64,000 bases of DNA from CAXMRP01 sp965216515. GTDB lineage: Bacteria; Pseudomonadota; Alphaproteobacteria; Rhizobiales; Afifellaceae. The notes beneath the pieces are model-generated. The model was not told the origin of the DNA. It made no database searches and saw nothing but the letters and a program-made list of their open reading frames with translations. Below are positions 34,516 through 43,434 of this stretch, one piece after another. The DNA lies in assembly GCA_965216515.1 (NCBI GenBank), contig OZ244173.1, forward strand, positions 3,038,001 to 3,102,000, given 5' to 3'. The position numbers were made by a program, and so were the translations under genes. Positions within the stretch are counted from its first letter, which is position 1, and every line of letters begins with the position of its first letter.

Positions 34516-35406
34516 ATGCAATCCCGCCAGATCGAAGCGTTCCGCTATGTGATGATCACCGGCACCACCACCGGTGCGGCCGAGGCGTTGGCGATCACCC
34601 AGCCGGCAGTCAGCAGATTGATCAGCGATCTTGAGATCGATCTGAAGTTCAAGCTCTTCGATCGGATCAAAGGTCGGCTGCAGCCCACGGCCGAGGCGAT
34701 CCGCTTTTATCAGGCCGTCGAGCAGTTCTATACCGGCCTTGACCGGCTTGAGCAGATTGCCGAACAAGTCCGCACTCAAAAGCCCGCAGATCTGAAAATC
34801 TGCGCCACGCCGGCCCTTTCCACGTTCATCTTTCCGCCTGCCGTCAAACGGTTCAAAGAAGTCTACCCGGCTGTGAACCTTCTGATCGAAGGGTTCTCAT
34901 CGTCCGAGATCATCTCTCGGCTGCAAACGCGCCTGACCCATCTGGCGATCACTTTGTCCTTTCCCGATGTTGCCGGGATCGTTCAAGAGCCGCTGATGGA
35001 AGCCTCTCATGTGTGCGCGATGCATGAGTCCCATCCACTTGCCGAGAGAGACACGATCACGCCCGCGGATCTGATCGGAGAGAATGTGTTGAACATTCTC
35101 CCCAGCGGGCTGGTGGATTGGAACAAGGTTGCCAAGGTTCTAATCGACGGTGGAGTGAATTACGGCGATGGGATCGGCATTCACAATTCCCATACCGGCT
35201 ATAGCCTGATTGCGGCCAATCTCGCCGTTGCTCTGATCGAACCCTTCGCGTCCACGACTTGGGCGAACAACGGGGTGGTCACGCGTCCCTTCGAGCCGAA
35301 GGTGTCATTTTCTTATGTGATAGCACACACCCAGGATCGCCAGCAGACGGAATCCATGCGCGTGTTCTCCGAAATTGTACGCGATCTGTGCAAGGATTTC
35401 GGCTGA
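34516..35406 (+). CDS. LysR-family transcriptional regulator
   Basis: A 296-residue LTTR. The N-terminal winged helix (MQSRQIEAFRYVMITGTTTGAAEALAITQPAVSRLISDLE) is followed by a LysR substrate domain opening with DLKICATPALSTFIFPPAV. Its divergent position makes it the likely regulator of the amidase/peptidase/ABC operon. The substrate-binding half resembles regulators of amino-acid or opine uptake. The gene is intact, but an IS remnant begins 10 bases after its stop. Confidence 0.92.
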   Translation: MQSRQIEAFRYVMITGTTTGAAEALAITQPAVSRLISDLEIDLKFKLFDRIKGRLQPTAEAIRFYQAVEQFYTGLDRLEQIAEQVRTQKPADLKICATPALSTFIFPPAVKRFKEVYPAVNLLIEGFSSSEIISRLQTRLTHLAITLSFPDVAGIVQEPLMEASHVCAMHESHPLAERDTITPADLIGENVLNILPSGLVDWNKVAKVLIDGGVNYGDGIGIHNSHTGYSLIAANLAVALIEPFASTTWANNGVVTRPFEPKVSFSYVIAHTQDRQQTESMRVFSEIVRDLCKDFG

Positions 35407-35415
35407 CTTGGGGCG

Positions 35416-35575
35416 TGGAAGGAGGACTGCAACACGCAAAGACCACACCCATCGCTGGGCAACATCACGCCCAACGAATTCGCTATGAAAATGGCATTGA
35501 AAAACCTGGCCGCATAGGGCCAATACAAACCGACGGACTCTACTCAATGCTGGAGGGAAAAGGGGGCTCAGGTCA
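35416..35575 (+). mobile_element. 160-bp remnant of the IS at 25828-27044, inverted
   Basis: This copy is nearly identical to the last 158 bp of the complete IS, in the opposite orientation. It encodes the last 34 residues of OrfB (WKEDCNTQRPHPSLGNI, then KMALKNLAA and a TAG at 35515-35517) and ends in the same outer repeat (GGGCTCAGGTCA). A few substitutions and a 1-2 base change in an A/G run separate it from the intact copy. The bases after 35575 (CCGA) do not match the left flank of the intact IS. Confidence 0.92.
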
Positions 35576-35634
35576 CCGAGTTTGAAGTGGAAGGCCAAGA
35601 AAAATGGGTGGACCGCCGAAAAGGCGTTGACCGA

Positions 35635-35820
35635 CGCCTCCGCATGGGCTCGGCTGGTTGTGTTGGGCGAAATGGCGGGTTGATAGGCCAGCTCACGAGG
35701 CGGCGGCAGGCGTGATCCGGCGGGCGAACGGCCAGCTGCGATATCTTCCGCTATCGCCTCCACGATTCGCAAATACTTGGGGCCGGTTCGGCTTGACAGA
35801 TCAGGAGCCCAAATTGCCAT
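35635..35820 (-). pseudogene. Truncated MocR/GntR-type regulator (N-terminus only)
   Basis: Sixty-two residues from the ATG at 35820 (MAIWAPDLSSRTGPKYLRIV, then RLPPPRELAY and ISPNTTSRAHAEA) match the start of a MocR regulator, whose GntR-like HTH normally precedes an aminotransferase-like domain. Similarity stops at about 35635, 60 bp from the IS remnant, and no aminotransferase domain follows. It is divergent from the EamA exporter, the usual place for such a regulator, so the exporter has probably lost its original control. Confidence 0.7.
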
Positions 35821-35899
35821 CAGATCAATGTATTGATTGCGCTTGGTTTTAGACGGATGCAATTCGTGATTGCGTCAACGTAATTTCTGGATTTAGACC

Positions 35900-36862
35900 A
35901 TGACGCTTACCTCTCCGTCCGTCGGTAAGGGGGTCGCCCTATCTCTCGCCAGCCTCACCCTGCTTGGCGTGATGCCTATCATCTCCAACCTCCGGCCCTC
36001 GGACATCGGGGCGCTCAGCTTCGCGTTTGCGCTCTCTGTCTGGCAGGTCGTCTTTGCGGCACCCGTGTTCGGGCTTGAACTTCGAAGTGGGAACAAGGGA
36101 ATATTCGGCCTCGAGCTGACACGCCGGGATCGCAGACGGATGATCCTGGTCGCGCTCTTCACCGGCGCTTTGTTCGGTCTTTCAACCTATCTCTATGTTC
36201 TGGGCGTCGAAAAAGCAGGAGCGGCGAACGCCGCGATCGCCATACAAGCCTATCCACTTTTCGCGATCCTCTGGGAATCCCTATTTCTCAAGCGCCGCAA
36301 GACGCCTTTCGAACTGGCCCTGACCGCCGGTTTGATTGGGTCGCTCTACTACTTGGGGACCGGGGGAACGTTTCTCATGTCGGGTCTGTCGCCCTGGTTT
36401 CTCGCTTCGCTTGGCGTGCCGCTTCTGTGGAGCATCGCCCATGTCATCATCAAAGAAGAGCTGAGCAACACCCCGATCACCCCTGCGCAAGTCACGTTCT
36501 TCCGGGTCACAATCTCAACTCTCTTCCTTCTGGGCATTCTGGCCATAGCCGTTCCTTCAGGCATCGCGGTAGGGGCGAGCGCGATTTTCCAAACGATGTC
36601 AGCAATTATGGGGCTGGTCTATTTCCTTGAACTGATCGTCTGGTTTTACGCCGTTCGCCATATCGACGTGTCGCTGGCTAGCTCGATCACAACACCATGG
36701 CCCGCATTGACAATGGTGCTCGCCGTGCCATTCCTCGGTGATCGTGTCGAGATGTATCAGATCATCGCCTTATGCGTCGTTGTGGCGTGCATCTACGGGC
36801 TGACCATCGCGGGCCTCAGGAAAGCGCCGGGCGCTGGAGCGCCATTTGAAGAGGCGTCCTGA
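35900..36862 (+). CDS. EamA/DMT-family exporter
   Basis: A 320-residue membrane protein with ten hydrophobic segments in two EamA repeats (SLASLTLLGVMPIISNL in the first, GLSPWFLASLGVPLLWSIAHVI in the second). DMT exporters of this class export amino acids or related metabolites. The N-terminal LGVMPIISNLRPSDIGALS resembles YddG-like aromatic amino-acid exporters; substrate specificity cannot be read from the sequence. Its neighbour is the broken MocR gene. Confidence 0.85.
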   Translation: MTLTSPSVGKGVALSLASLTLLGVMPIISNLRPSDIGALSFAFALSVWQVVFAAPVFGLELRSGNKGIFGLELTRRDRRRMILVALFTGALFGLSTYLYVLGVEKAGAANAAIAIQAYPLFAILWESLFLKRRKTPFELALTAGLIGSLYYLGTGGTFLMSGLSPWFLASLGVPLLWSIAHVIIKEELSNTPITPAQVTFFRVTISTLFLLGILAIAVPSGIAVGASAIFQTMSAIMGLVYFLELIVWFYAVRHIDVSLASSITTPWPALTMVLAVPFLGDRVEMYQIIALCVVVACIYGLTIAGLRKAPGAGAPFEEAS

Positions 36863-37361
36863 TATTCTTCAGGCGAATGCCCACTCAGCACTGGTTGCCG
36901 CGCGACTTGAGACCGACTGCGACGGTAGATCTCGTTTGAGGAAGTTCGCCGCAGTCTGGCAACAAGATGATCTTCATATCGTCGATCATGGCATGATGAA
37001 GCAGAAAGCCAGGCTGTTCGCGTACTTCATTTCTTTGGGAGTTGCAGTCTGTGGAACGCTCGCGCTCGTCAAAGCCTTCATTGGAGTGAAGAACACACGA
37101 CCCGGGCGCCGCTCTCTAAGAGCGGACATTCGCTGCACCGCGATGCATGAACAAGATGGGCTCGGATTGGCCATCGCCCTCCCGTGATCGACTGGCTGCT
37201 TCGGTTCAAAAGGGTGCGTAGGGATACCTCACATTTCGGCTCCTTTACACGCAAAGCAGACACACTTGGATGAAGCGTTTCGGCCCGGAGCGGACCTTGG
37301 GCTGCCGATAGCTTGCTGCAATGCCACTTACGGAATGCCGGCGTTCCGTCCCGTTGCTACG
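36863..37361. other. Region without a supported gene
   Basis: About 500 bp follow the exporter gene. An open frame of 113 codons (36846-37187, +) starts inside the exporter gene, has no ribosome-binding site and no recognisable domain; I do not call it. The tail (37320-37400) is diverged sequence leading into transposase remnants. Confidence 0.4.
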
Positions 37362-37592
37362 TCATTCGCTGCTGGAGGACGGCAATGCGGACAAAGCGGA
37401 CCTGCGCCGCGTCAGTTCCTTCGGCTGGTCGGTTCCCATCCCGCCAGACTGCTTGCGCCAGCGATAGTAGGTCTGCGCGGTGATGCGAACCTCGCGGATC
37501 GCGTCACCCCGCGCCATCCCCTGGCCGACAAGCACCTCAACCTGCCGCAGCTTCGTGACAATTTCTTCCGGCCTGTGTCGCTTCTTAGCCAT
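37362..37592 (-). pseudogene. IS3-family OrfA remnant (first)
   Basis: From the ATG at 37592 it reads MAKKRHRPEEIVTKLRQVEV then ITAQTYYRWRKQSGG, the helix-turn-helix start of an IS3-family OrfA. After about 50 residues the frame departs from the family (GTDQPKELTRRRS) and no OrfB follows. It belongs to a different IS from the intact copy at 25828-27044. Confidence 0.75.
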
Positions 37593-37631
37593 TCTGATCC
37601 GCCGTCTTCCCAAGCATAACGGCGGGCCACT

Positions 37632-37937
37632 TCACTGGGGGAGGTTCAGCGCTTCGCCCCGAACCGGGTCTTGGGAGTTTTTTCCAAGCATCTCGCGCAA
37701 TGTCGAAACATCCCTCATCGGTTCAGCCAGCGGCTTCCTCAGTCCGTCATTCTCAGCCGCAAGCCCTTTCAGCCGTTTGGCATCCGACACTTCAATGCCG
37801 CCATACTTCTTACGCCACGTGTAATACGTTGCATCGCTGATCCCGTGTTTGCGGCACAATTCCACCGCCGTCATGCCGGCCTGATGGTCGTTCAAAATGC
37901 CGACAATCTGCTCTTCGCCAAATCTCGAACGCTTCAT
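37632..37937 (-). pseudogene. IS3-family OrfA remnant (second), OrfB lost
   Basis: A 101-residue frame, MKRSRFGEEQIVGILNDHQAG, CRKHGISDATYYTWRKKYGG, then RLKGLAAENDGLRKPLAEPM. This is an almost full OrfA of the IS407-like group, but the catalytic OrfB is absent: 40 bases after its stop lies the other transposase remnant. The original frameshift region is replaced by unrelated codons (SQDPVRGEALNLPQ). Confidence 0.8.
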
Positions 37938-37992
37938 CTGCCTGTCTCCTTTTGCGGGAACAGGCTGACCAAAAAGCAGGGACACTTCAGGG

Positions 37993-38200
37993 GAGCAGGT
38001 CGCTGCACTGGAGAAGAAGAAGAAGGCCGATGATGAGGCCTGTGGTGAGATCGAACGGCGCATCCTGGCTACCTGGGCAGCCGGAACACCTTCTATGTGG
38101 GCATCATCCTATGTGGGCATCATCAAGGGCGTCGGACGCGTTTATCAGCAGACCGACATCGACACCTATCGAAAGGTGGCCCAGGCCAAGGGGCTAGGCA
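37993..38200 (+). pseudogene. IS481-type transposase remnant with frame errors
   Basis: The + strand reads EQVAALEKKKKADDEACGEIE, then in the next frame AHPGYLGSRNTFYVGII, then after a 16-bp tandem duplication (CTATGTGGGCATCATC at 38093-38108 and 38109-38124) GIIKGVGRVYQQTDIDTYRKVAQAK. Joined, this is the segment around the first catalytic Asp of IS481-family transposases. Both ends are missing, so it is inert. Confidence 0.8.
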
Positions 38201-38236
38201 ACTGGAAACGCGTCGAATATCCGACAGTCAAAATTA

Positions 38237-38250
38237 ATTGTACGTACAAT
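38237..38250. promoter_or_regulatory. GntR operator candidate, distal copy
   Basis: ATTGTACGTACAAT is a perfect 14-bp palindrome. An identical copy lies 160 bp downstream, next to the GntR gene. The symmetry and AT-flanked TGTACGTACA core suit a HutC-type winged-helix dimer. It is the first sequence after the transposase remnants. Confidence 0.75.
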
Positions 38251-38396
38251 ATATTTTGCCAATTTCTGCCCATATTGCGAAATTTGACTCTTTCATATTG
38301 ACATATATCACGTTCTCAACTGTAATTGTTTCGAAATCGCGGCGAATTGGTGGTTGGATTAGCGATTTAGCCAAAGTTCGTGGGATTCGGCAGAAT

Positions 38397-38410
38397 ATTG
38401 TACGTACAAT
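38397..38410. promoter_or_regulatory. GntR operator candidate, proximal copy
   Basis: The second identical ATTGTACGTACAAT palindrome ends 12 bases before the ATG of the GntR-family gene and overlaps its ribosome-binding region. Repressor bound here would block the operon directly, and together with the distal copy could loop the 160 bp between, which hold an AT-rich promoter-like stretch (TTTCATATTGACATATATCA around 38294-38311). Confidence 0.78.
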
Positions 38411-38422
38411 TAATAGAGAGCG

Positions 38423-39154
38423 ATGAAAAAGACTGCGCTGCCACCTCAGAACGGAAGCCCGCTCTATCAGCAGGTGAAGAACGTGCTTTTGGAGCAAATT
38501 CAATCTGGTCAGTACGCTGTTGGGACCGTTTTGCCGACTGAGCACGGGTTAGCAGAGAAATTTGGCGTCAGCCGTGCCACTATTCGCAATGCCTTGCGCG
38601 GGCTGACTGATGACGGACTCATTAAGTCAAAGCCACGTGTTGGAGCCGAGGTCGTGCGGGCGCGCAAATATGTGGAGACGCCGCGTCTGCAGGGACTAAC
38701 TGACCATTTGCGACGAAAAGGCATCGCCACTCGGGCACGCACATTAATCGCCGATTTCATAACACCTTCCCCCGCAGTGCGTGCAAAATTGCGGCTGCGT
38801 GAAGACGAGCGTGTTCTCCACTTGGAGCGATTGCGTGAGATAGCGGTCTCACCATTCGCGTTGATCAACTCCTACGTCCCCGAATCTTTCGGCCTGACCC
38901 CAGATGAGGATTTTTCTGGTCCGCTCTATGAACTAATCGAGCGAACGCACAACCTGCACATAATCTACGGCGAAACGACCATCGGCGCCCGCTTGCCCAC
39001 CGAAAAGGAAGCCGATCTGCTGCAGATTTCGACGGGCACTCCCGTCGTTTCGACCAGGCGAACCACCTTCACAGAGCACAATCGACCGATCGAGTTCGTT
39101 GAGTCGACCCTACGCAGCGACCTCTACGAATACACCGTCACCCTAAACAGATAA
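38423..39154 (+). CDS. GntR-family (HutC/UTRA) transcriptional regulator
   Basis: A 243-residue regulator. The N-terminal winged helix is PLYQQVKNVLLEQIQSGQYA with LAEKFGVSRATIRNALRGL, followed by the UTRA effector domain (RVLHLERLREIAVSPFALINSYVP). It is the first gene of the peptide-utilisation operon, so autoregulation with induction by a peptide or amino-acid ligand is likely. The two palindromes upstream are its probable operators. Confidence 0.94.
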   Translation: MKKTALPPQNGSPLYQQVKNVLLEQIQSGQYAVGTVLPTEHGLAEKFGVSRATIRNALRGLTDDGLIKSKPRVGAEVVRARKYVETPRLQGLTDHLRRKGIATRARTLIADFITPSPAVRAKLRLREDERVLHLERLREIAVSPFALINSYVPESFGLTPDEDFSGPLYELIERTHNLHIIYGETTIGARLPTEKEADLLQISTGTPVVSTRRTTFTEHNRPIEFVESTLRSDLYEYTVTLNR

Positions 39155-39167
39155 TGAGGAAAACTTG

Positions 39168-40874
39168 ATGGACAGCCTGTGCGAAAAACTCATGGCCGAT
39201 GTGTCGGTTGCGGAGATGTGGAAGCATCTTGGGAAACTGTGTGAGTGGGATCGTACGACCGGAACCGAAGGCGAGTATGCCGCCGTGGACTATGTCCGCT
39301 CGGTGCTGGATTCCTACGGGCTGCCTGTCACAGTTCACGAGTTTAGCGCTTATATATCACACCCAATATCGGGCGGGCTTGAGGTCAAGATCGACGGCCA
39401 ACGTGTGAAAATTGACGCGAAGACGCGGGCATTTAGCGGCAATACACCGAAAGAGGGGGTTTCGGGCGAGCTTGTCTCCATCAAAGGAGGCACAAACATG
39501 TTCAAGCCCGACGGTGCCGTTAACCTCATCAGCCCAGAAACAGTCGGCGGAAAAATTGTACTTACCGAGAGCGGATCACGGGGCTCGATGCTGGCAGCCA
39601 AGAAGGCCGGCGCCATTGGCTACATCCATATGTGGCCGAGTGACGAAGACGTAATTCACGAGGGTATTGTAACTCCGGTTTGGGGAACGCCGACCCCCGA
39701 AACTGCGGGCAATATTCCAAGTGATTTTCCCATCATCTCGATCAAGCACAATGACGGAAAGCGCCTGCGCGCCGCCATGGCGAACGGGTCGGTCCACGGC
39801 ACGCTCAATTCCGTCAGTGACACCCGTTGGCGGACAGTCAAGATGCCTGTCACCGAGATCGGTGGGGAAGATGAGGATTTTGTACTTGTCGCCGGCCATA
39901 TCGACTCTTGGCACTATGGCGCCACCGACAACGCCACCGGCAATGTCGTTTGCCTAGAACTGGCGCGCCTGCTCCAGCAGAATCAGGATCAACTGCGCCG
40001 TGGCGTCCGGATTGCGTGGTGGGTCGGGCATTCCACCGGTCGATATGCTGGTTCTGCTTGGTATGCGGACAACCACTGGGATGAGCTGGATTCCAACTGC
40101 GTCGCATACATCAATATCGATTCACCCGGTTCACTTGGCGCCACAGATTATTCCGAGGTCACAGCCGTGCCGGAAACAGCGGCATTGGTAAAAGCAGCAG
40201 TGCAAGAAGTGACCGGTCAGACGCCGGAAATCGAACGTCCTCACCGTGCCGGCGATCAGTCGTTCTGGGGCATTGGTCTTCCATCACTTTTCATGTTGCT
40301 GTCCAACCGTCCGGAAGGCCAGAGAGCCGCCGTCGGCGGCTGTGGCAGAGGGTGGTGGTGGCATGCAGAGGAAGACCTCGTTGACAAGGCCGACCGCGCC
40401 GTTCTGGAAAAAGACACCAGAATCTACATTCACGCGCTTTTGCACATAACACAGGCTGATATTCTGCCTCTCGATCTCAAGGCACAGATCAGCGCTCTTA
40501 AGAATCAACTCGCCACGATACAAATAGACGCCGGTGAGCATTTCAGCGTCCAGTCGGTAGATGATCGCCTCGACACCTTGGGCGATGCTCTGTCAGACAT
40601 CGACAAACTGTCTGTTACTGAAACCAATGCAGTAATTAAGACAGTGTCGCACATGCTCACCACACTGTCGTTCACCTACGGTGATCGATTTGACCATGAT
40701 CCGGCAATGCCCCTGCCGGCTTTCCCCGCCCTCGACAGCGCTCGTGCGCTCGCCAAGCTTGATCCCGAAAGCGATGATTATGGGTTCATGCACACCCGGC
40801 TCGTGCGCAGTCGCAACCAGGTCAATGCGGCGATCAAATACGCAATTGCCGCATGTCGCACCGCAAGCCCATGA
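39168..40874 (+). CDS. M28-family metallopeptidase-like protein with PA insert
   Basis: A 568-residue protein resembling M28 aminopeptidases. Metal-ligand positions appear as AGHIDSW, GATDNATGN, YINIDSPG and WWHAEEDLVDK. A protease-associated-type insertion (about residues 100-200) precedes the catalytic half. The usual catalytic Glu-Glu of the GEExGLxGS motif is replaced by His-Ser in GHSTGRYAGS, so activity or mechanism may differ. There is no signal peptide, so it should act in the cytoplasm on imported peptides. I use the ATG at 39168 (MDSLCEKLM) after AATGAGGAAAAC; a TTG one codon earlier is possible. Confidence 0.85.
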   Translation: MDSLCEKLMADVSVAEMWKHLGKLCEWDRTTGTEGEYAAVDYVRSVLDSYGLPVTVHEFSAYISHPISGGLEVKIDGQRVKIDAKTRAFSGNTPKEGVSGELVSIKGGTNMFKPDGAVNLISPETVGGKIVLTESGSRGSMLAAKKAGAIGYIHMWPSDEDVIHEGIVTPVWGTPTPETAGNIPSDFPIISIKHNDGKRLRAAMANGSVHGTLNSVSDTRWRTVKMPVTEIGGEDEDFVLVAGHIDSWHYGATDNATGNVVCLELARLLQQNQDQLRRGVRIAWWVGHSTGRYAGSAWYADNHWDELDSNCVAYINIDSPGSLGATDYSEVTAVPETAALVKAAVQEVTGQTPEIERPHRAGDQSFWGIGLPSLFMLLSNRPEGQRAAVGGCGRGWWWHAEEDLVDKADRAVLEKDTRIYIHALLHITQADILPLDLKAQISALKNQLATIQIDAGEHFSVQSVDDRLDTLGDALSDIDKLSVTETNAVIKTVSHMLTTLSFTYGDRFDHDPAMPLPAFPALDSARALAKLDPESDDYGFMHTRLVRSRNQVNAAIKYAIAACRTASP

Positions 40875-40905
40875 AACCAAAAAAACACACGGAAAGGGAG
40901 AACCC

Positions 40906-42474
40906 ATGCGTATCTTAGCAACAACCTTCGCCGCACTTACCTTGCTTGTAACAAGCATGCTGCCGGTTGAGGCGCAAAACAAAGGAGGCACATTCAGTTT
41001 GCCAATTAACGACGACCCTCAGATATGGCCGGTCGTCGGCGGCTTGTACAATATTCTTGTCAACAAAGCGTTGTACAGTTCCTTGGTCCGTTATGATCTT
41101 GAGACCTTGGATCCGGTTGGTGATCTGGCCGAGTCTTGGGAGATTTCGGATGATGGCAGGACTTACACCTTCGCACTGCGCAAAAACGCCTATTGGCATG
41201 ATGGTGAGCAGTTCACTGCCGATGATGTTGTCTATACGCTTAAATCTATATGGACCAACCCTGAGGTTCCTTTCTATTTGGCGCGTAATTTCCGCCTGAT
41301 TGAGGACGTTAGAAAGGTTGATGACTTCACTGTTGAAGTGGTTCTGGAGAAGCCACAGGCCGCTTTTCCTGTTCTTCTAGGCTACAATGCGGTGATACTA
41401 CCTGAGCATCTCCTTTCGGGCTTGTCGCCTAAAGAGATGGTCAACCCGTCAGACTTCCTGCGTAATCCCATCGGAACTGGCCCGTTCAAATTTGATGAGT
41501 ATCAGCCCGGCGCCTTCGTCAGGCTTGTGCGCAACGATAAATACCACTCTGGCACACCGCTGCTTGACGCAATGGTTTATCGGATCGCTCCGGATGCTAA
41601 CGCGCAACTGGCACTATTGCAGGCCGGTGAAATTGATTTTGTGGTCTTTGAGCCGTTCCAGCTCGCCTCCATTGAGAAAGACCCAAATATCGCAATCCAG
41701 TCAGTTTCGATCACCCGGCATGAGTACGTCGCCATTAACAACGGAAAGAAAGTTCTCGATGACGTTCGGGTCCGGCGCGCACTGACGTTGGCACTTGATC
41801 GGGAACAGATTTTGAAGACTATCTTTGCCGGTCGCGGGAAGATTGCCACCGGTCCGTTCACGCCCTCAGTCAAGTGGGCTTTTGACTCTTCAATTAAGCC
41901 GCTGCCATTTGATCCAGAAGCAGCCAAAAAGTTGCTCGAGGAAGCTGGCTGGATGGTCGGTGGAGATGGGGTGCGCGTTAAGGATGGCAATAGGCTGCAT
42001 TTCTCAATGCTTTACGACCCGTCCAACCCGACACGCGCTCGGACTGCTCTTGTTGCCCAGCAGCAATGGGCTGAAATCGGTGTTTCCGTCGAATTCGAGA
42101 CATCTGAGTACCGCGCCATTGTTGCTCGTGTCCGCTCGAATCCACCGAACTACGAGCTCAATCCGAACTATCTGATCACACCGCCTGACCCTGACGGCAT
42201 TGCGAATTATTACTTCGCGGATTCTCTAGCCAACACCATGGACTACGCGAATCCGGAGGTTGATAAGCTCTTCGCCATGGGCTCAACGGCAAGTGACCAG
42301 GCAAGCCGAGGAGCAATCTACAAAAAGATACAAGCGATCATTCATCAGGAGCAGCCAAACGTATTCACGGTTTATCCAGAGGAACTTCAGGCGTTGGGGA
42401 GCAGCGTCGAATTCTTCCCCAAAGTCGGATACCGAAATGCCCTGGCTTGGGCTCACCTGATCTCAAAGCACTAG
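40906..42474 (+). CDS. Periplasmic peptide-binding protein (SBP family 5)
   Basis: A 522-residue binding protein. I chose the start at 40906 (MRILATTFAALTLLVTSMLP) because GGAAAGGGAG precedes it and the signal peptide ends near PVEAQNKGG. Family markers are SWEISDDGRTYTFALRKNAYWHDGEQF and NPIGTGPFKFDEY. It is co-transcribed with the peptidase gene upstream and two permease genes downstream, so its ligand is probably the peptide that the M28-like enzyme handles. Confidence 0.93.
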   Translation: MRILATTFAALTLLVTSMLPVEAQNKGGTFSLPINDDPQIWPVVGGLYNILVNKALYSSLVRYDLETLDPVGDLAESWEISDDGRTYTFALRKNAYWHDGEQFTADDVVYTLKSIWTNPEVPFYLARNFRLIEDVRKVDDFTVEVVLEKPQAAFPVLLGYNAVILPEHLLSGLSPKEMVNPSDFLRNPIGTGPFKFDEYQPGAFVRLVRNDKYHSGTPLLDAMVYRIAPDANAQLALLQAGEIDFVVFEPFQLASIEKDPNIAIQSVSITRHEYVAINNGKKVLDDVRVRRALTLALDREQILKTIFAGRGKIATGPFTPSVKWAFDSSIKPLPFDPEAAKKLLEEAGWMVGGDGVRVKDGNRLHFSMLYDPSNPTRARTALVAQQQWAEIGVSVEFETSEYRAIVARVRSNPPNYELNPNYLITPPDPDGIANYYFADSLANTMDYANPEVDKLFAMGSTASDQASRGAIYKKIQAIIHQEQPNVFTVYPEELQALGSSVEFFPKVGYRNALAWAHLISKH

Positions 42475-42489
42475 GCGCAGGGGGCGAAA

Positions 42490-43434
42490 GTGGGGAGATA
42501 TGTTCTGCGCAGACTTGCCGAGTCTGTCGCGCTGATCCTTCTGATCACAATCTTCACTTTCGCCCTGATAAGTGCCGCGCCGGGCGGTCCGAGCATCCTG
42601 CTCGACCCGAACATGACGCCCGAAGATACCGAAAGGTTGCGGGCTCTATATGGGTTAGACCGCCCGGTCTACGAACAATATCTGCGCTGGTTGTGGCAAA
42701 CCGTGCAGGGCAATCTGGGCTACAGCCTTGGCGTCGGTCGCCCTGTTAGCGAGTTGATCGCCAGGGCCCTGCCCGCCACCCTAATATTGTCGGGTTCGGC
42801 GCTCGCCGTTGCCATTCTCTTCGCCATTCCGCTCGGCATCATCGCTGCGGTAAGACAGAACAGCTGGCTCGACCGCATGTTGACCACAGTGAGCTTTTTC
42901 GGCCTGTCGCTTCCGGTCTTCTGGTTTGGGCTGATGTTGATCATCATGTTCGCGGTGTTGTTACGCTGGCTGCCGGCCGGTGGCATGCTGACACCGGGCA
43001 AGGGCTCGCTTGCCGATCTTGGCCTCCATCTCATTTTACCGGTAATCGCACTGTCGACGGGGATTGTGGCCGAGCTGGTTCGCTACACCCGCTCCTCAAT
43101 GATCGGTGTGTTGGGGCAGGACTATGTGCGCACCGCCCGGGCAAAAGGCGTGGCGGAACCTGTCGTGATAACCAAACACGCATTCCGCACAGCCCTTATC
43201 CCTGTCGTTACGCTGCTTGGCATGTTGATCCCGCGCCTGGTCGGCGGAGCAGCCGTAACCGAAAGCGTCTTTTCCTGGCCCGGTATGGGACGGCTTGCCG
43301 TCTCCGCAGCCTTCAATCAGGACTACCCCACGATCATGGGTATCACGCTTGTGATCTCCCTTGTCGTCATCATTTCGAACTTTATCGTCGATCTTGTGTA
43401 CGCAAAGTTGGATCCCCGTGTCAGCTATCGATAA
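42490..43434 (+). CDS. Peptide ABC permease (DppB-like)
   Basis: A 314-residue permease beginning at a GTG (GRYVLRRLAESVALILLITI), the standard DppB opening. It shows six membrane spans and the cytoplasmic loop ARAKGVAEPVVITKHAFRTA. It starts 15 bases after the binding-protein gene. Its stop lies inside the beginning of the next permease gene (17-base overlap). Confidence 0.93.
   Translation: MGRYVLRRLAESVALILLITIFTFALISAAPGGPSILLDPNMTPEDTERLRALYGLDRPVYEQYLRWLWQTVQGNLGYSLGVGRPVSELIARALPATLILSGSALAVAILFAIPLGIIAAVRQNSWLDRMLTTVSFFGLSLPVFWFGLMLIIMFAVLLRWLPAGGMLTPGKGSLADLGLHLILPVIALSTGIVAELVRYTRSSMIGVLGQDYVRTARAKGVAEPVVITKHAFRTALIPVVTLLGMLIPRLVGGAAVTESVFSWPGMGRLAVSAAFNQDYPTIMGITLVISLVVIISNFIVDLVYAKLDPRVSYR

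Noticed and set aside
36846..37187. 113-codon frame after the EamA gene
   Set aside because: It starts inside the exporter gene and has no ribosome-binding site, no domain and no operon partner.
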